A stretch of 64,000 bases of DNA from HK1 sp965220535 (GCA_965220535.1 OZ244833.1:1674001-1738000), one strand, 5' to 3'; shown: positions 45,071-54,918, counted from the stretch's first letter. Notes: generated by a model from the sequence alone, not told the origin. Made by a program: numbers and translations.

Positions 45071-45121
45071 ATCCGGTCGTATCGAAACATCCGCATGCTC
45101 ATACCGATACCGAAAAAACCG

Positions 45122-46822
45122 TCAATCCAGCTGCGAAATCCTCCACACAGTCTTGGCCTGATCAGCAAGCCATTTTTGATGCTTCACCAACGTATCCATA
45201 TCCCACCGCGGATAAGAAGCGATCTTCCGGTTGATCTCATAAGGACTCGCTGCAAGCGCTACCCTCTTTTGCTCGAAGGACTCCTGAGCGAGATTTTGAT
45301 TCGCCGGTAACAGCGCGAGATTACCTAATCGATCGATCGCATTCGAATAATCCGAGACTCCGAAGTATTCCTGCCACTCCAGGCTCGGAGAATAAGGGAG
45401 CACATGCTCCAAGGTGATATCTTCCGGGGGCTCGGAAACGCCGATATGTTTTTCGATTTTTCTCAAGAAGAACGATGCTCGAGAGCGAGATTTTCGAGGA
45501 TAGGTTTTACTGGAAAAGTTGTGTTTGAATTCCTCGTCTGTCGGATAAATATCTTTTAGGGAGAGGATCGAATGCCTCAAATCGACACCCTCATTTCCGA
45601 TATTCATCGCCATTTTATTATATAAATCCTCCAAAGGACTCGGGGATTTTCCGCATATCACAGTATATCTCATAGTGAAATCGATGATCTTCTTCAACAA
45701 CTCGACAAATTCCCCGATACCCATTCGCTCGAACCCGGCCATCATCAAACCGAAAGGCACTTTTATATTGAATAAATTGATCGATTTAATCAAATCCCTC
45801 AGCTCCGGCTCTTTCTCCATGCCCTCTCTTCCCCATAAATCGTCATTATGGCTATGCAATGCCGCGAATATCGGAGCATGCCGCTTGAGATTATCAAGAT
45901 AAGGAAAGACTTTATCTCTCCGGTCGATATCGATGCGTAGATGTTGAAACAGACTCTTCATTCTCACGATTTTCTTCGTCATGGATCGATGGCGTCTGAT
46001 AAATTCCGAGAAATCCGTCTGCCCCAGCTCTTCGAGTATTCCTTCCCATAAATTATCGAAGCGATCGAATGCCTCTTCCGATCCAACACCGTCGCCATCC
46101 AAAGTGGATAAAAGATAATTTCTCAGCAGATCGGAAACCGAAAGGCGCAGCCCTCGCGCGTTGAGCGTTTCGAATACCGTATAGGCATTCATGCTATCTC
46201 TGACCTTGACCAAGGTGAATACCAACCCACCGGATATATATTCGAGAACCTGCGCGACTTCCTCTCCGCTTTCCATTGAGTCGAATCGCTGTTTGAAATA
46301 CTTGAACGCTCTCTCGATTTTTCTGTTCGAATCTGTCATATTCCTTCGGATACCGGTTTCCAGATCGTTCGAGATATCCTGGAAAAATTCATTATTTATC
46401 CGATTCAGTTCGAGTTTGGGAGATGTCCTCAGGGTAATCGGATTTTTGACACCGAAATACTTCTGATGAAACATGTCCACACGAGCCTCGTTCCCTTCTC
46501 GATCATTGCCCGACTCAATGAAGTGCCGCAGACGATTCAGCGCCGCCAAAATAATGATGGATAATGTCGTCAACCGCTGCTGCCCATCGATGATACTGAA
46601 AACATTAATATCCTCACGATCGTCTTGCAAGACGAGATAGCCCATGAAGTGTTGCATCCGGCTATCGGCGATAGCCTGAATATCCTGCCAAAGCTCTTCC
46701 CATTGCTCGAAATCCCAAGAATAATCCCGCTGAAACTTCGGCACGAGATACCTCTTGTTGCTTGACATGACCTCCGAATATGTACCCCTAGCGGTTTCAA
46801 TGGCTATCGGCTCGATCCGCAT
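45122..46822 (-). CDS. DUF262/DUF1524 protein, GmrSD-type nuclease
   Basis: 566 residues. The N-terminal DUF262 domain has the hallmark IIDGQQRLTTL (Asp79-Arg83), preceded by VPKFQRDYSW, and the C-terminal DUF1524 domain has an HNH-like core (EHVLPYSP around His473, then RLGNLALLPANQNLAQESF). Fused GmrS-GmrD proteins of this build are type IV restriction enzymes that cut glycosylated-cytosine phage DNA; other DUF262/DUF1524 proteins also act in anti-phage defence. Which modification it recognises is not visible. It lies 300 bases from tRNA-Lys, opposite the Gabija genes, and is visibly less G+C-rich than the metabolic operons. Confidence 0.9.
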   Translation of the reverse strand: MRIEPIAIETARGTYSEVMSSNKRYLVPKFQRDYSWDFEQWEELWQDIQAIADSRMQHFMGYLVLQDDREDINVFSIIDGQQRLTTLSIIILAALNRLRHFIESGNDREGNEARVDMFHQKYFGVKNPITLRTSPKLELNRINNEFFQDISNDLETGIRRNMTDSNRKIERAFKYFKQRFDSMESGEEVAQVLEYISGGLVFTLVKVRDSMNAYTVFETLNARGLRLSVSDLLRNYLLSTLDGDGVGSEEAFDRFDNLWEGILEELGQTDFSEFIRRHRSMTKKIVRMKSLFQHLRIDIDRRDKVFPYLDNLKRHAPIFAALHSHNDDLWGREGMEKEPELRDLIKSINLFNIKVPFGLMMAGFERMGIGEFVELLKKIIDFTMRYTVICGKSPSPLEDLYNKMAMNIGNEGVDLRHSILSLKDIYPTDEEFKHNFSSKTYPRKSRSRASFFLRKIEKHIGVSEPPEDITLEHVLPYSPSLEWQEYFGVSDYSNAIDRLGNLALLPANQNLAQESFEQKRVALAASPYEINRKIASYPRWDMDTLVKHQKWLADQAKTVWRISQLD

Positions 46823-47122
46823 GATGTATCACTCTCGCCCGCTATCTACCAAAGGGTTGGCTCACGGAGCACTCGGCTCGCCTTGAAATCGTACCCGATC
46901 CGATGGAATTCGCCCCCACTCCGACCGGATATCTTCCTTCACGCCTCCCGAAAATCGCAAAATCGGCCGATCCATGACCGGAATCGCCAAAACAGGCGGG
47001 GTGAGCGACGCCAAAAAGGCCTGAAAGAGAGTGATTCGTGCTATCATTAGGAGCTGAATCTGGGCTGTTTCCGTCCGAATCAGACAATTGGCTTCCAATC
47101 ATCATCGCCGACCCTCCTACCG
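46823..47122. other. Intergenic region upstream of tRNA-Lys
   Basis: 300 bases between the DUF262 start and the tRNA, expected to carry both promoters, though I cannot point to a convincing -35/-10 pair. Short open frames on the minus strand show no family features. I found no duplicated tRNA 3' end that would mark an attachment site here. Confidence 0.5.
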
Positions 47123-47198
47123 GGGCCGTTAGCTCAGTTGGTAGAGCATCTGACTTTTAATCAGGTGGTCGCAGGTTCGAATCCTGCACGGCCCACCA
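47123..47198 (+). tRNA. tRNA-Lys (anticodon UUU)
   Basis: 76 bases including an encoded CCA. The acceptor stem GGGCCGT pairs with ACGGCCC; the D-loop region TTAGCTCAGTTGGTAGAGC is standard. The anticodon loop is CTTTTAA with UUU at its centre, and the T-arm is GCAGGTTCGAATCCTGC. All stems pair. It reads towards the Gabija genes. Confidence 0.98.
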
Positions 47199-47407
47199 AA
47201 ACCCTCCAACAAACAATCCCCTACGAGCATTCGCGGCCTTCTCGGCCGCGGGCGCTTTTTGCAAAAAGTCCCTTTTTCCGAGATTCGGCCGGCAGGCGAG
47301 GTCGTTCTTGCAACCAAATCCCTTTCGACGCCGGGCAAATCGTCAGCGCTCTCGATTCCATCGAAAAGAACGCTGCACGATTTCTCGCAAATATCTAAAA
47401 TAGGAAA

Positions 47408-47417
47408 GGGGGGGGGG
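47408..47417 (+). repeat. G10 homopolymer upstream of gajA
   Basis: Ten consecutive G residues 75 bases before the gajA start, in the 294-base leader between tRNA-Lys and gajA that otherwise contains no supported gene. If it lies in a promoter or in the 5' untranslated region, slippage there could alter expression; the promoter itself was not identified. Confidence 0.75.
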
Positions 47418-47492
47418 CGAGCACACCATCGCCCCGAGCGTAGCGAATGTAGAGTAGGTCCTACATCCAAGTCGCCTGCGAGACGGAAACCG

Positions 47493-49451
47493 ATGAGACT
47501 CACACGGATACATATCAAGAATTTTCGATGCCTGCGGGATATCGAGCTCCCCGTTGACCCGACTACGGTACTTATCGGGGAAAACAACGTCGGCAAGACC
47601 TCCATCCTTGAGGCGGTACGAATCGCTCTGAGCCGACGCTGGGGGCAACGGGGCACTGGCTTTAGCGAAAAGGACTTCTTTACGACAGGCCCGGCAACCG
47701 AATCCCGACCCAGCGAGCCTGTCTGTGTCGATCTGGAATTCACGGAAAGCGAGCCCAACGAGTGGTCTGATGAGGTCCTTGCAAGCACAAGGGTATATCG
47801 ACAATACGACTCCCAATCCAGCCTTAACGCTGTCTGTTTACGCGTCGAGTGCGAGTTCAACGAGGCTGCCGGCGATCTTAGAACCACGTTTGGATTCATC
47901 GGACAAGACGGAGAGGAATTGAGCAGGGCAGTCACTCGGAATGCGAACATGAATCGATTCTTCGACTACGTGCCCGCCTTCTCGCTCGATGCGCTACGAG
48001 ACTCACAGAAAGAGTTCCAACCAAGAGCTCTCTTTTGGCGCAATCTCTTGCGCTCCATAAAGGTGCCCGAGGATGAATGGTCTTCGATCTCGGATCAGAT
48101 CGAGGAGATAAACAAACGAGTCCTCGACGCGGATCCAAGACTCGAATCCATCACCGACAAACTATCCGAAATTCGAAATATCGTGTCGAGCACGAGCGCC
48201 GAATCGCTCGATCTTCGCGCCATGCCCCTCAACGAGTGGGATCTGATTTCCCGGGCCGAGGTCATACTTCGTTCATCGAACAACGCACCGTGGTTGCCCC
48301 TTTCCAACCACGGACAAGGGATTCAAAGCCTGGCCGTGATCTACCTCTTTCAGGCCTTTGTCGACCATCTCCTTGGAGCGACGAACAAATCGGATACTAC
48401 CCCGGTGTTGCTTTTGGAAGAGCCGGAAAGCCATCTGCATCCCCAAGCCGCCCGGAGTCTCGGCCAAGAAATAGCGAAGATAACGGGAATCAAGATTGTC
48501 GCCTCTCACTCCCCGCATTTCGTTGAAAAGATGGCGATTCGAGCGCTCAGGATACTAAGAAGAGGCGAGTCCGGAACCGAGGTATATCATCTACGAAGCG
48601 AATTTCGTGCCGAATTGCCCGCGTGCGCCGCTCTCTCGGGTTTCGTGAAGCAACATCCCGAGAAGTATTCCTTCGACGACTCCAAAAACATCCTTGTCGC
48701 CAAGGGGCGAGTTATAAGAGGTGATTTTCAGAGATTGAGAGGCTGTTTCGGTGGAAAATCCATCGATGCGAGCACTCTCAGTGCCTTGGAAGAATTATAC
48801 CGGGAGAGTCAAGACTATATCTCGGACGATGAAATTCTCGCCTTGGAGGATCCGGTGAGGAGAATTCGAGGAGAGATCTTTTTCGCCCGTATTTGGATAC
48901 TCTGCGAGGGTATGACCGAATACCTGTTGCTTCATGCCTTCTCGACGATCTTCGACTACCCGCTTGATGTTAACGGCGTCAGTGTCATCGACTTCCAGAA
49001 CAGTGGGAAACCGGCTAGTACATTTGCCGCTTTGGCGCGTGCTCTCGGCTTCCCGTGGATCATGACATGCGATGGCGATCCGGCAGGAGACGGGTTTGTT
49101 TCTTCTTTGAAAAAGCGAGAATTCACTGACGAAGATATCGGCAAAAACGTCATCCGAAATCCGTATGATGGCCTGGAAAAAGCGCTGATTCGCTCTCCTC
49201 TTCGATCCTCCATCGTCGAAATCGCCGGAGAATTGAATCTTGAAATTGACGCGGGTATTGACGATAATGATCTAGCGGATAAGATGAGCAACAACAAAAG
49301 CGCATTTGCTACTAAAATAGCTGAAAGAGCGCATAAAGGATTGATCGAAAAATCCGATTTGCCGGAATTTTTCGCTGACATCTTCGAAGTGATTCGCCGA
49401 AAGAATCGAGAGATCTCCGATGCTGACAACCGAAATGAAAACGGCTCTTGA
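47493..49451 (+). CDS. gajA: Gabija anti-phage protein GajA (OLD-family endonuclease)
   Basis: 652 residues from the ATG at 47493. The N-terminal ABC-type ATPase domain has Walker A GENNVGKTS (29-37), Walker B VLLLEEPESHLHPQ and the switch VASHSPHFVEK. The C-terminal TOPRIM domain has the catalytic glutamate Glu472 in LCEGMTEYLLLH and Asp527/Asp529 in TCDGDPAGD. This domain order plus an adjacent UvrD-like helicase defines Gabija; GajA is a sequence-specific DNA-nicking enzyme normally inhibited by nucleotides and activated when phage replication depletes them. It overlaps gajB by 32 bases. An in-frame extension to 47259 crosses the G10 tract and is not supported. Confidence 0.92.
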   Translation: MRLTRIHIKNFRCLRDIELPVDPTTVLIGENNVGKTSILEAVRIALSRRWGQRGTGFSEKDFFTTGPATESRPSEPVCVDLEFTESEPNEWSDEVLASTRVYRQYDSQSSLNAVCLRVECEFNEAAGDLRTTFGFIGQDGEELSRAVTRNANMNRFFDYVPAFSLDALRDSQKEFQPRALFWRNLLRSIKVPEDEWSSISDQIEEINKRVLDADPRLESITDKLSEIRNIVSSTSAESLDLRAMPLNEWDLISRAEVILRSSNNAPWLPLSNHGQGIQSLAVIYLFQAFVDHLLGATNKSDTTPVLLLEEPESHLHPQAARSLGQEIAKITGIKIVASHSPHFVEKMAIRALRILRRGESGTEVYHLRSEFRAELPACAALSGFVKQHPEKYSFDDSKNILVAKGRVIRGDFQRLRGCFGGKSIDASTLSALEELYRESQDYISDDEILALEDPVRRIRGEIFFARIWILCEGMTEYLLLHAFSTIFDYPLDVNGVSVIDFQNSGKPASTFAALARALGFPWIMTCDGDPAGDGFVSSLKKREFTDEDIGKNVIRNPYDGLEKALIRSPLRSSIVEIAGELNLEIDAGIDDNDLADKMSNNKSAFATKIAERAHKGLIEKSDLPEFFADIFEVIRRKNREISDADNRNENGS

Positions 49452-51363
49452 GACCCTGTCGGAAAGCCAAAAATATGCCGTGGAGTGGCAAGACGGCGCA
49501 TTGCTCGTTCTTGCCGGTCCGGGCTCCGGGAAGACGCGAGCGCTCACCGTTCGTATCGCTCGCTTGCTTCTCGATAGTCCCGATAGCAATTTTCTCGTGC
49601 TGGCACTGACCTTTACGAATCGGGCTGCCGAAGAAATGAGGCGGCGATTGCTGATGCTGGCTCCAAAAGTGAAAGACAGGTTGTCCGTCGGAACTTTTCA
49701 CTCGTTTTGTGCCGATGTACTACGGGTAGACGGCTCGCATATCGGGATCAAAAGTAAATTCAATATCTACTCTCTCGACCGAGATCGAGAGCATCTTCTC
49801 CGACGGTGTCTTGAATCGGATCTGTCGAATGCCGAACGTCAACTGCTGCGACACTATAATGTTCTTCGTCTTATCGATCAATTATATGAGCACCTTATTC
49901 CTCCGGAAAATGCCCGTGAGTTCCTCGCCCGAAAAGAAATACGAGAGGACGAGAGTGAAGCCATCGCTCATGCATACGAGGCATATCATCGTGCAATGAA
50001 AAACGAGAATGCCCTCGATTTTCCGTCGCTCATCTTCTTCGTGCATGAACTCTTTCGCATCTACCCTCAGATTGCCAAAATATACCATCGGGTATATTAC
50101 TATTGGTGTGTGGACGAGTTCCAGGATACGAACGAGGCGCAGTATCGATTGATCACTCGGATGGCGGCTGGATGTTTTAATAATATCCTTGCCGTCTCGG
50201 ATGACGATCAAATTATCTATCAGTGGAACGGCGCCGATTATCGACGCCTTGAACAGTTTCAAAAGGATTTCTCGGCAGTTCGAATCCAACTGCCCACCAA
50301 CTATCGATGCCCTGGCGGAGTCGTTCGACTCGCCAATAATTTGATCACCAACAATTCGCTTCGCTCTTCGGGCAAAGAAGCGTTGATCGCGATGAAGACC
50401 GAGAGCGAAGACGAGGCCGCCGATTCGTATGAAGTGCTTGATTTCGACTCGGACAAGGAAGAATTCGAGGGTATCGCGAATGAAATCGCTGAAATCCGAC
50501 AATCATCCACGGAATCCATTGCGGTTTTGGGACGAACCCGAGCATTGCTCGAAAGGGTCAAAGAAGAACTGGACCGTAAAGATATTCCTTCGTTCATTGC
50601 GCAGCGGCGGGACGAATTCGAAAGCGTTGCCTTTCGATTCATCAACGCCGCGCTCCATCAGAGCGTATCCCGGGGGGATGCGAGGTTCGTCGAGGATCTC
50701 GTGGGAGCTTTCTCGGCGTCGGTCGATCCCGAAATGACGTTGAAACTGGAGAACGTGCTGGCGGCAGCGGAAATCGACCACAGGGATTATCTTCGAGCCT
50801 GGTTCGAAGAGACGATGCGTCAGCCCTTATCGGAGGAAGTCAAAAATCTCGCGCAATGCCTCAAATCGACGCTGATCGACGGCAACGACTATCCGACTTT
50901 CGTGAACAAAGCGATGGAATTCTTCGAAGCCTCAGGCTTTGACTATGCGGATGACACCCTTTCGGGGTACGAAGAAGACAAGAAGGCTTGGGAAGCGATC
51001 GAACGAGATATTGAAGATAGCGTCGGCAAGAACCCTCCTCTTGATATGTTCTTGCAAGAACTCGAACTTCGGTCGAAAGAACCGCCGCGAAAAGAGCATG
51101 CGGTCGAGTTGATGACCATCCATGCGGCAAAGGGTAACGAATTTCATACCGTATTTTTGCTAGGACTCGCAGAAGAGGTACTACCGTCTTGGCAAAGCAT
51201 CAAAAAAGGCAATCACAGCCCTGAACTGGAAGAAGAACGCAGAAATTGTTTCGTCGCGATTACCCGTGCCGAGAGCCGTTTGGTGTTGAGCTATGCCCGA
51301 CGCTATCGGGGTCGGAAGAAAAAAACCTCGCGCTTTCTCGATGAAATGAGAGCGATCGTCTGA
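49420..51363 (+). CDS. gajB: Gabija anti-phage protein GajB (UvrD-like helicase)
   Basis: 647 residues. Superfamily 1A helicase motifs are complete: Walker A AGPGSGKT (32-39) after the Q-motif SESQKYAV, motif Ia LTFTNRAAEEM, Walker B VDEFQDTN, QIIYQWNGAD, LPTNYRC, TIHAAKGNEF and a final FVAITRAES. The length matches GajB rather than the longer UvrD or Rep. In Gabija it assembles with GajA and is thought to sense DNA ends. Start is at 49420 or the ATG five codons later. Its last base is followed by a 226-base gap before the next operon. Confidence 0.92.
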   Translation: MLTTEMKTALETLSESQKYAVEWQDGALLVLAGPGSGKTRALTVRIARLLLDSPDSNFLVLALTFTNRAAEEMRRRLLMLAPKVKDRLSVGTFHSFCADVLRVDGSHIGIKSKFNIYSLDRDREHLLRRCLESDLSNAERQLLRHYNVLRLIDQLYEHLIPPENAREFLARKEIREDESEAIAHAYEAYHRAMKNENALDFPSLIFFVHELFRIYPQIAKIYHRVYYYWCVDEFQDTNEAQYRLITRMAAGCFNNILAVSDDDQIIYQWNGADYRRLEQFQKDFSAVRIQLPTNYRCPGGVVRLANNLITNNSLRSSGKEALIAMKTESEDEAADSYEVLDFDSDKEEFEGIANEIAEIRQSSTESIAVLGRTRALLERVKEELDRKDIPSFIAQRRDEFESVAFRFINAALHQSVSRGDARFVEDLVGAFSASVDPEMTLKLENVLAAAEIDHRDYLRAWFEETMRQPLSEEVKNLAQCLKSTLIDGNDYPTFVNKAMEFFEASGFDYADDTLSGYEEDKKAWEAIERDIEDSVGKNPPLDMFLQELELRSKEPPRKEHAVELMTIHAAKGNEFHTVFLLGLAEEVLPSWQSIKKGNHSPELEEERRNCFVAITRAESRLVLSYARRYRGRKKKTSRFLDEMRAIV

Positions 51364-51589
51364 TCTCTTTCCAAACCGGCACCGACCGATCATGGCGCTT
51401 TTCTCGGCCCGGATCTTCCGGTCGGGCCCTTAATCCCTGTACATCGCCCGCCGGATCGCCCCCATCGCTCGATGAGTGCCTATTGATCGATGTAGGCATA
51501 TCATCTAAACTCGTTCCCCTTGACTTTAAGATGGTGTCGCAACACCCCTTGGAAAAATATCACCGCTGAATCGAGCGAGGAGAAAAAGC

Positions 51590-52909
51590 ATGAATCTTCG
51601 AAAGTTGACGTCTGTCGGGTTGGTATCCGCAGCCGCTGCCGGTTTCACCGGTGCGGCGCAAGCCGAGGATCTGACTTTATGCTGGGCTGCATGGGATCCG
51701 GCCAATGCGCTTGTCGAGTTGAGCAAGGAGTTCGAGGCGCAAAGCGGTCATACCATGCATTTCGAATTCGTCCCCTGGCCGAATTTTGCGGATCGGATGC
51801 TCAACGAACTCAATTCCGGGGGCAAATTATGCGATCTGCTGATCGGCGATAGTCAGTGGATCGGGGGCGGGGCGGAAAACGGTCACTACGTCAAGCTGAA
51901 CGATTTCTTCGACAAAGAAGGCATCAGCATGGACGATTTCGCTCCGGCGACGGTCTATGCCTATTCCACTTGGCCCAAGGGCTCGCCGAATTACTATGCG
52001 CTGCCGGCGATGGGCGATGCCAATGGTTGGTTCTATCGCAAGGATTGGTTTTCCCGCGACGATATTCGCACGGCCTATAAACAAGCCACGGGGCAAGAGT
52101 TGGGGGAGCCCAAAACCCAAAAAGAGATGTTGCAGATCGCGCAGTTTTTCCAGGGTCGAGAGATCGACGGGAAGAAGATTTACGGCGCGGCGATTTTTAC
52201 CGAGCGTGGCTCCGAAGGCATCACGATGGGGGTGACCTCGGCTCTTTATCCTTGGGGATTCAAATACGAAAACACCCCGGGGAAATACGATATGGAAGGA
52301 GCCGTGAACTCGCCGGAGGCGGTGGAAGCGTTGGAATTCTACAAGGAGTTTTACAAAACGGCGACTCCGCCGGGCTATACCAATTCCTATATGGGCGAAA
52401 GTCTGGATGCCTTCAAATCGGGTCAGGTCGCCATGGCGATGAACTGGTTTGCGTTCTTCCCCGGGCTCTATGCCGATCCCGATACCGGCGGCGACAAGAT
52501 CGACTTCTTCGTCAATCCGCCGCAAAACGTACCGGGCTCGACGCTGGGCGGTCAGGGTATTTCGGTGGTCTCCTACTCCGACAAAAAAGAGACTTCGCTG
52601 GAATATATCAAGTGGTTCGCCGATCCGGATGTGCAAGCCAAATGGTGGAGCATGGGCGGTTATTCGGCACATAATTCAGTCTTGAACAGCGATACCTTCG
52701 AAGACAGTGCGCCCTTCGCCGGGGATTTTCTGGTGGCGATGGAGAACGTCAAGGATTTCTGGCAAGAGCCCGCCTACGCCGAATTGCTGCTGGCGATGCA
52801 AAAGCGTATACACGACTATGTCGTCGCCGACCAAGGCACGGCAAAGGAGGCCTTGGACAAGTTGATCGAGGACTGGACGGAGGTCTTCGAGGACGAAGGC
52901 AAACTATAA
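51590..52909 (+). CDS. Sugar/polyol ABC transporter substrate-binding protein
   Basis: 439 residues, family 1 solute-binding protein. A Sec signal peptide covers residues 1-25 with cleavage after AQA. The mature protein starts EDLTLCWAAWDP and has typical hinge and ligand regions (LLIGDSQWIGGG, AMAMNWFAFFPG, GGQGISVVSYS). A purine-rich GAGGAG lies about nine bases before the ATG. It is the first gene of an operon running to at least 57191 and probably 61385. The ligand is likely a sugar or polyol, judged from the kinase, epimerase and dehydrogenase encoded downstream. Confidence 0.92.
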   Translation: MNLRKLTSVGLVSAAAAGFTGAAQAEDLTLCWAAWDPANALVELSKEFEAQSGHTMHFEFVPWPNFADRMLNELNSGGKLCDLLIGDSQWIGGGAENGHYVKLNDFFDKEGISMDDFAPATVYAYSTWPKGSPNYYALPAMGDANGWFYRKDWFSRDDIRTAYKQATGQELGEPKTQKEMLQIAQFFQGREIDGKKIYGAAIFTERGSEGITMGVTSALYPWGFKYENTPGKYDMEGAVNSPEAVEALEFYKEFYKTATPPGYTNSYMGESLDAFKSGQVAMAMNWFAFFPGLYADPDTGGDKIDFFVNPPQNVPGSTLGGQGISVVSYSDKKETSLEYIKWFADPDVQAKWWSMGGYSAHNSVLNSDTFEDSAPFAGDFLVAMENVKDFWQEPAYAELLLAMQKRIHDYVVADQGTAKEALDKLIEDWTEVFEDEGKL

Positions 52910-52929
52910 ACCGTTCATGCGATGCCGAG

Positions 52930-52952
52930 CCGGCGGCGGACTCCGCCGCCGG
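52930..52952 (+). promoter_or_regulatory. Intercistronic hairpin after the binding-protein gene
   Basis: Nine-base-pair CCGGCGGCG stem with a 5-base loop, 20 bases after the binding-protein stop and without a T-run. It is expected to protect the upstream mRNA and attenuate the permease genes, as commonly found in periplasmic-binding-protein operons. Confidence 0.6.
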
Positions 52953-53035
52953 TTCTTGCGAAACGCGCTTTTGCGAAACGTCTTTTCAAGCCTGCTTTGC
53001 GCTTCGTTTCTCGGCATCTTTTTTGAACGCGTTCG

Positions 53036-53983
53036 ATGGTCGAAAAACCGATCAATCGTCTGGCCCGAGCCACCCCGGCGCATATCGCCCGCCGGGTGAA
53101 GGGCTTGTCGGATCGAGCCATCGCTTGGCTCTTTATCGGGCCGACCGTATTCTTGTTGTTGGCGATCAATATTTTCCCGCTGATCTGGACGATTCATCTA
53201 AGTTTCACCAATTTCAAAGCCAATCGTATCGGGAGAGAAGTTAAATATATCGGCTTGCGCAACTATGAGCGTATCCTCGGCGACAGCGATATCTGGCTGT
53301 CGATGCAAGCCACGGCGCACTTTTTGTTCTGGACGCTCTTTCTTCAGGTTCTCATCGGTTTCGCGCTGGCGTGGCTGATCAATCGAAAATTTCGCGGCAA
53401 CGATCTTTGGACCACGATCATCGTATTGCCGATGATGCTGTCGCCGGCGGTCGTCGGTAATTTCTGGACATTTCTCTATCAACCGCAAATCGGCCTTTTC
53501 AACTATGTCATCGCGTTTTTTACCGGCGCCGACCCCTCGAGCTTCGAAATGCTGGGCTCGGTCAATTTGGCGCCTTGGGCGATCATCATCGTCGATACTT
53601 GGATGTGGACTCCCTTCGTGATGCTGATTTGCTTGGCCGGTTTGCGGAGCATTCCGAATTATATTTACGAGGCGGCGGAGATCGATCGGGCGTCGAAGCT
53701 CCGGCAGTTCTTTACCATCACCATCCCGATGGTATTGCCGTTTTTGATGCTGGCGATATTGTTCCGGGGCATCGAGAATTTCAAGATGTTCGATCTCGTG
53801 GTGCAGTTGACCGGCGGCGGCCCCGGATCGACAACCGAACTTGCATCGATCAACCTAAAGCGCGAGGCCTTCGAAAAATGGCGCACCGGGTATTCGAGCG
53901 CCTTCGCCATCATCTTGTTTGTCACGGTCTTCGGGCTTGCGTCGATTTATGTCAAAGCGCTCAACAAAGTGAAAGAGCGATGA
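53036..53983 (+). CDS. Sugar/polyol ABC transporter permease, MalF/UgpA type
   Basis: 315 residues. An N-terminal amphipathic lead is followed by six predicted membrane helices; the EAA loop reads EAAEIDRASKLRQFFTITIP. GGGPGSTTELASI in the last third is typical of CUT1 permeases. The ATG at 53036 lies just after a duplicated TTGCGAAACG (near 52955-52980). It overlaps the next permease by four bases. Confidence 0.92.
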   Translation: MVEKPINRLARATPAHIARRVKGLSDRAIAWLFIGPTVFLLLAINIFPLIWTIHLSFTNFKANRIGREVKYIGLRNYERILGDSDIWLSMQATAHFLFWTLFLQVLIGFALAWLINRKFRGNDLWTTIIVLPMMLSPAVVGNFWTFLYQPQIGLFNYVIAFFTGADPSSFEMLGSVNLAPWAIIIVDTWMWTPFVMLICLAGLRSIPNYIYEAAEIDRASKLRQFFTITIPMVLPFLMLAILFRGIENFKMFDLVVQLTGGGPGSTTELASINLKREAFEKWRTGYSSAFAIILFVTVFGLASIYVKALNKVKER

Positions 53984-54918
53984 GTCATTCCCTGACCGAT
54001 GCCTCTCCGCGGCAGAAAACCATTGCCGGTACGCTGGTGATCCTCTATGCGTCGATCACGATGGTTCCGCTGCTTTGGATATTCATGACCGGCTTCAAAA
54101 CGCCGCCGGACAGTATCAGTTATCCCCCGAAGATCGTCTATCAGCCATCGCTGGAGGGCTATGTCAATCTGTTCACGACCCGGACCCGGGTCAGCCCGGA
54201 AAAACTGGCGAGTTTGCCGCCGCCGGGGAATTTTGCCGAGGAGATCGTGCGCAACCGGGGGATGGTCATTGCCGGCCCTTCCAAATTCGGCGAGCGCTTT
54301 TTGAACTCGATCGTCATCGGTTTCGGATCGACTTTTCTCAGCATATTCCTCGGGACCTTGGCGGCTTACGCTTTTTCGCGCTTCAAAATACCGCTGGCCG
54401 ACGATCTGTTGTTTTTTATCTTGTCCACACGCATGATGCCGCCGGTCGCCGTGGCGATACCGATCTTTCTGATGTACCGGCAACTCGGATTGAGCGATAC
54501 CCATCTAGGCATGATTTTGCTCTATACGGCAGTCAATATCTCGCTTGCCGTCTGGCTGTTGAAGGGTTTTATCGACGAGATCCCCCGCGAATACGAAGAG
54601 GCCGCGCTGATCGACGGCTACACTCGTTTTCAGGCGTTTTATAAGGTCGTATTGCCGCAGGCCGCGACCGGAATCGCATCCACCGCGATTTTCTGTTTGA
54701 TATTCGCTTGGAACGAATACGCTTTCGCGGTCTTGCTGACCTCCGGTACCGCGCAAACCGCGCCGCCTTTTATCCCGACCATCATCGGCGTCGGGGGACT
54801 GGACTGGCCCGCGGTGGCCGCCGGCGCAACCCTCTTCCTGCTGCCGGTGATGTTTTTCACCGTGATGTTGCGCAAGCATTTATTGCGGGGGATCACCTTC
54901 GGAGCGGTACGCAAATGA
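53980..54918 (+). CDS. Sugar/polyol ABC transporter permease, MalG/UgpE type
   Basis: 312 residues, starting at an ATGA overlap with the upstream gene. The EAA loop is EEAALIDGYTRFQAFYKVVLP, split here over the usual position, followed by FCLIFAWNEYAFAVLL. A modest periplasmic loop (about residues 45-100) separates helix 1 from the core; it lacks the 200-residue insertion seen in the permease at 1967. Its stop overlaps the start of a 63-residue membrane protein gene. Confidence 0.92.
   Translation: MSHSLTDASPRQKTIAGTLVILYASITMVPLLWIFMTGFKTPPDSISYPPKIVYQPSLEGYVNLFTTRTRVSPEKLASLPPPGNFAEEIVRNRGMVIAGPSKFGERFLNSIVIGFGSTFLSIFLGTLAAYAFSRFKIPLADDLLFFILSTRMMPPVAVAIPIFLMYRQLGLSDTHLGMILLYTAVNISLAVWLLKGFIDEIPREYEEAALIDGYTRFQAFYKVVLPQAATGIASTAIFCLIFAWNEYAFAVLLTSGTAQTAPPFIPTIIGVGGLDWPAVAAGATLFLLPVMFFTVMLRKHLLRGITFGAVRK

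Noticed and set aside
47123..51363. Integrative element bounded by a tRNA attachment site
   Set aside because: No integrase gene and no second copy of the tRNA-Lys 3' end were found in the window by eye.
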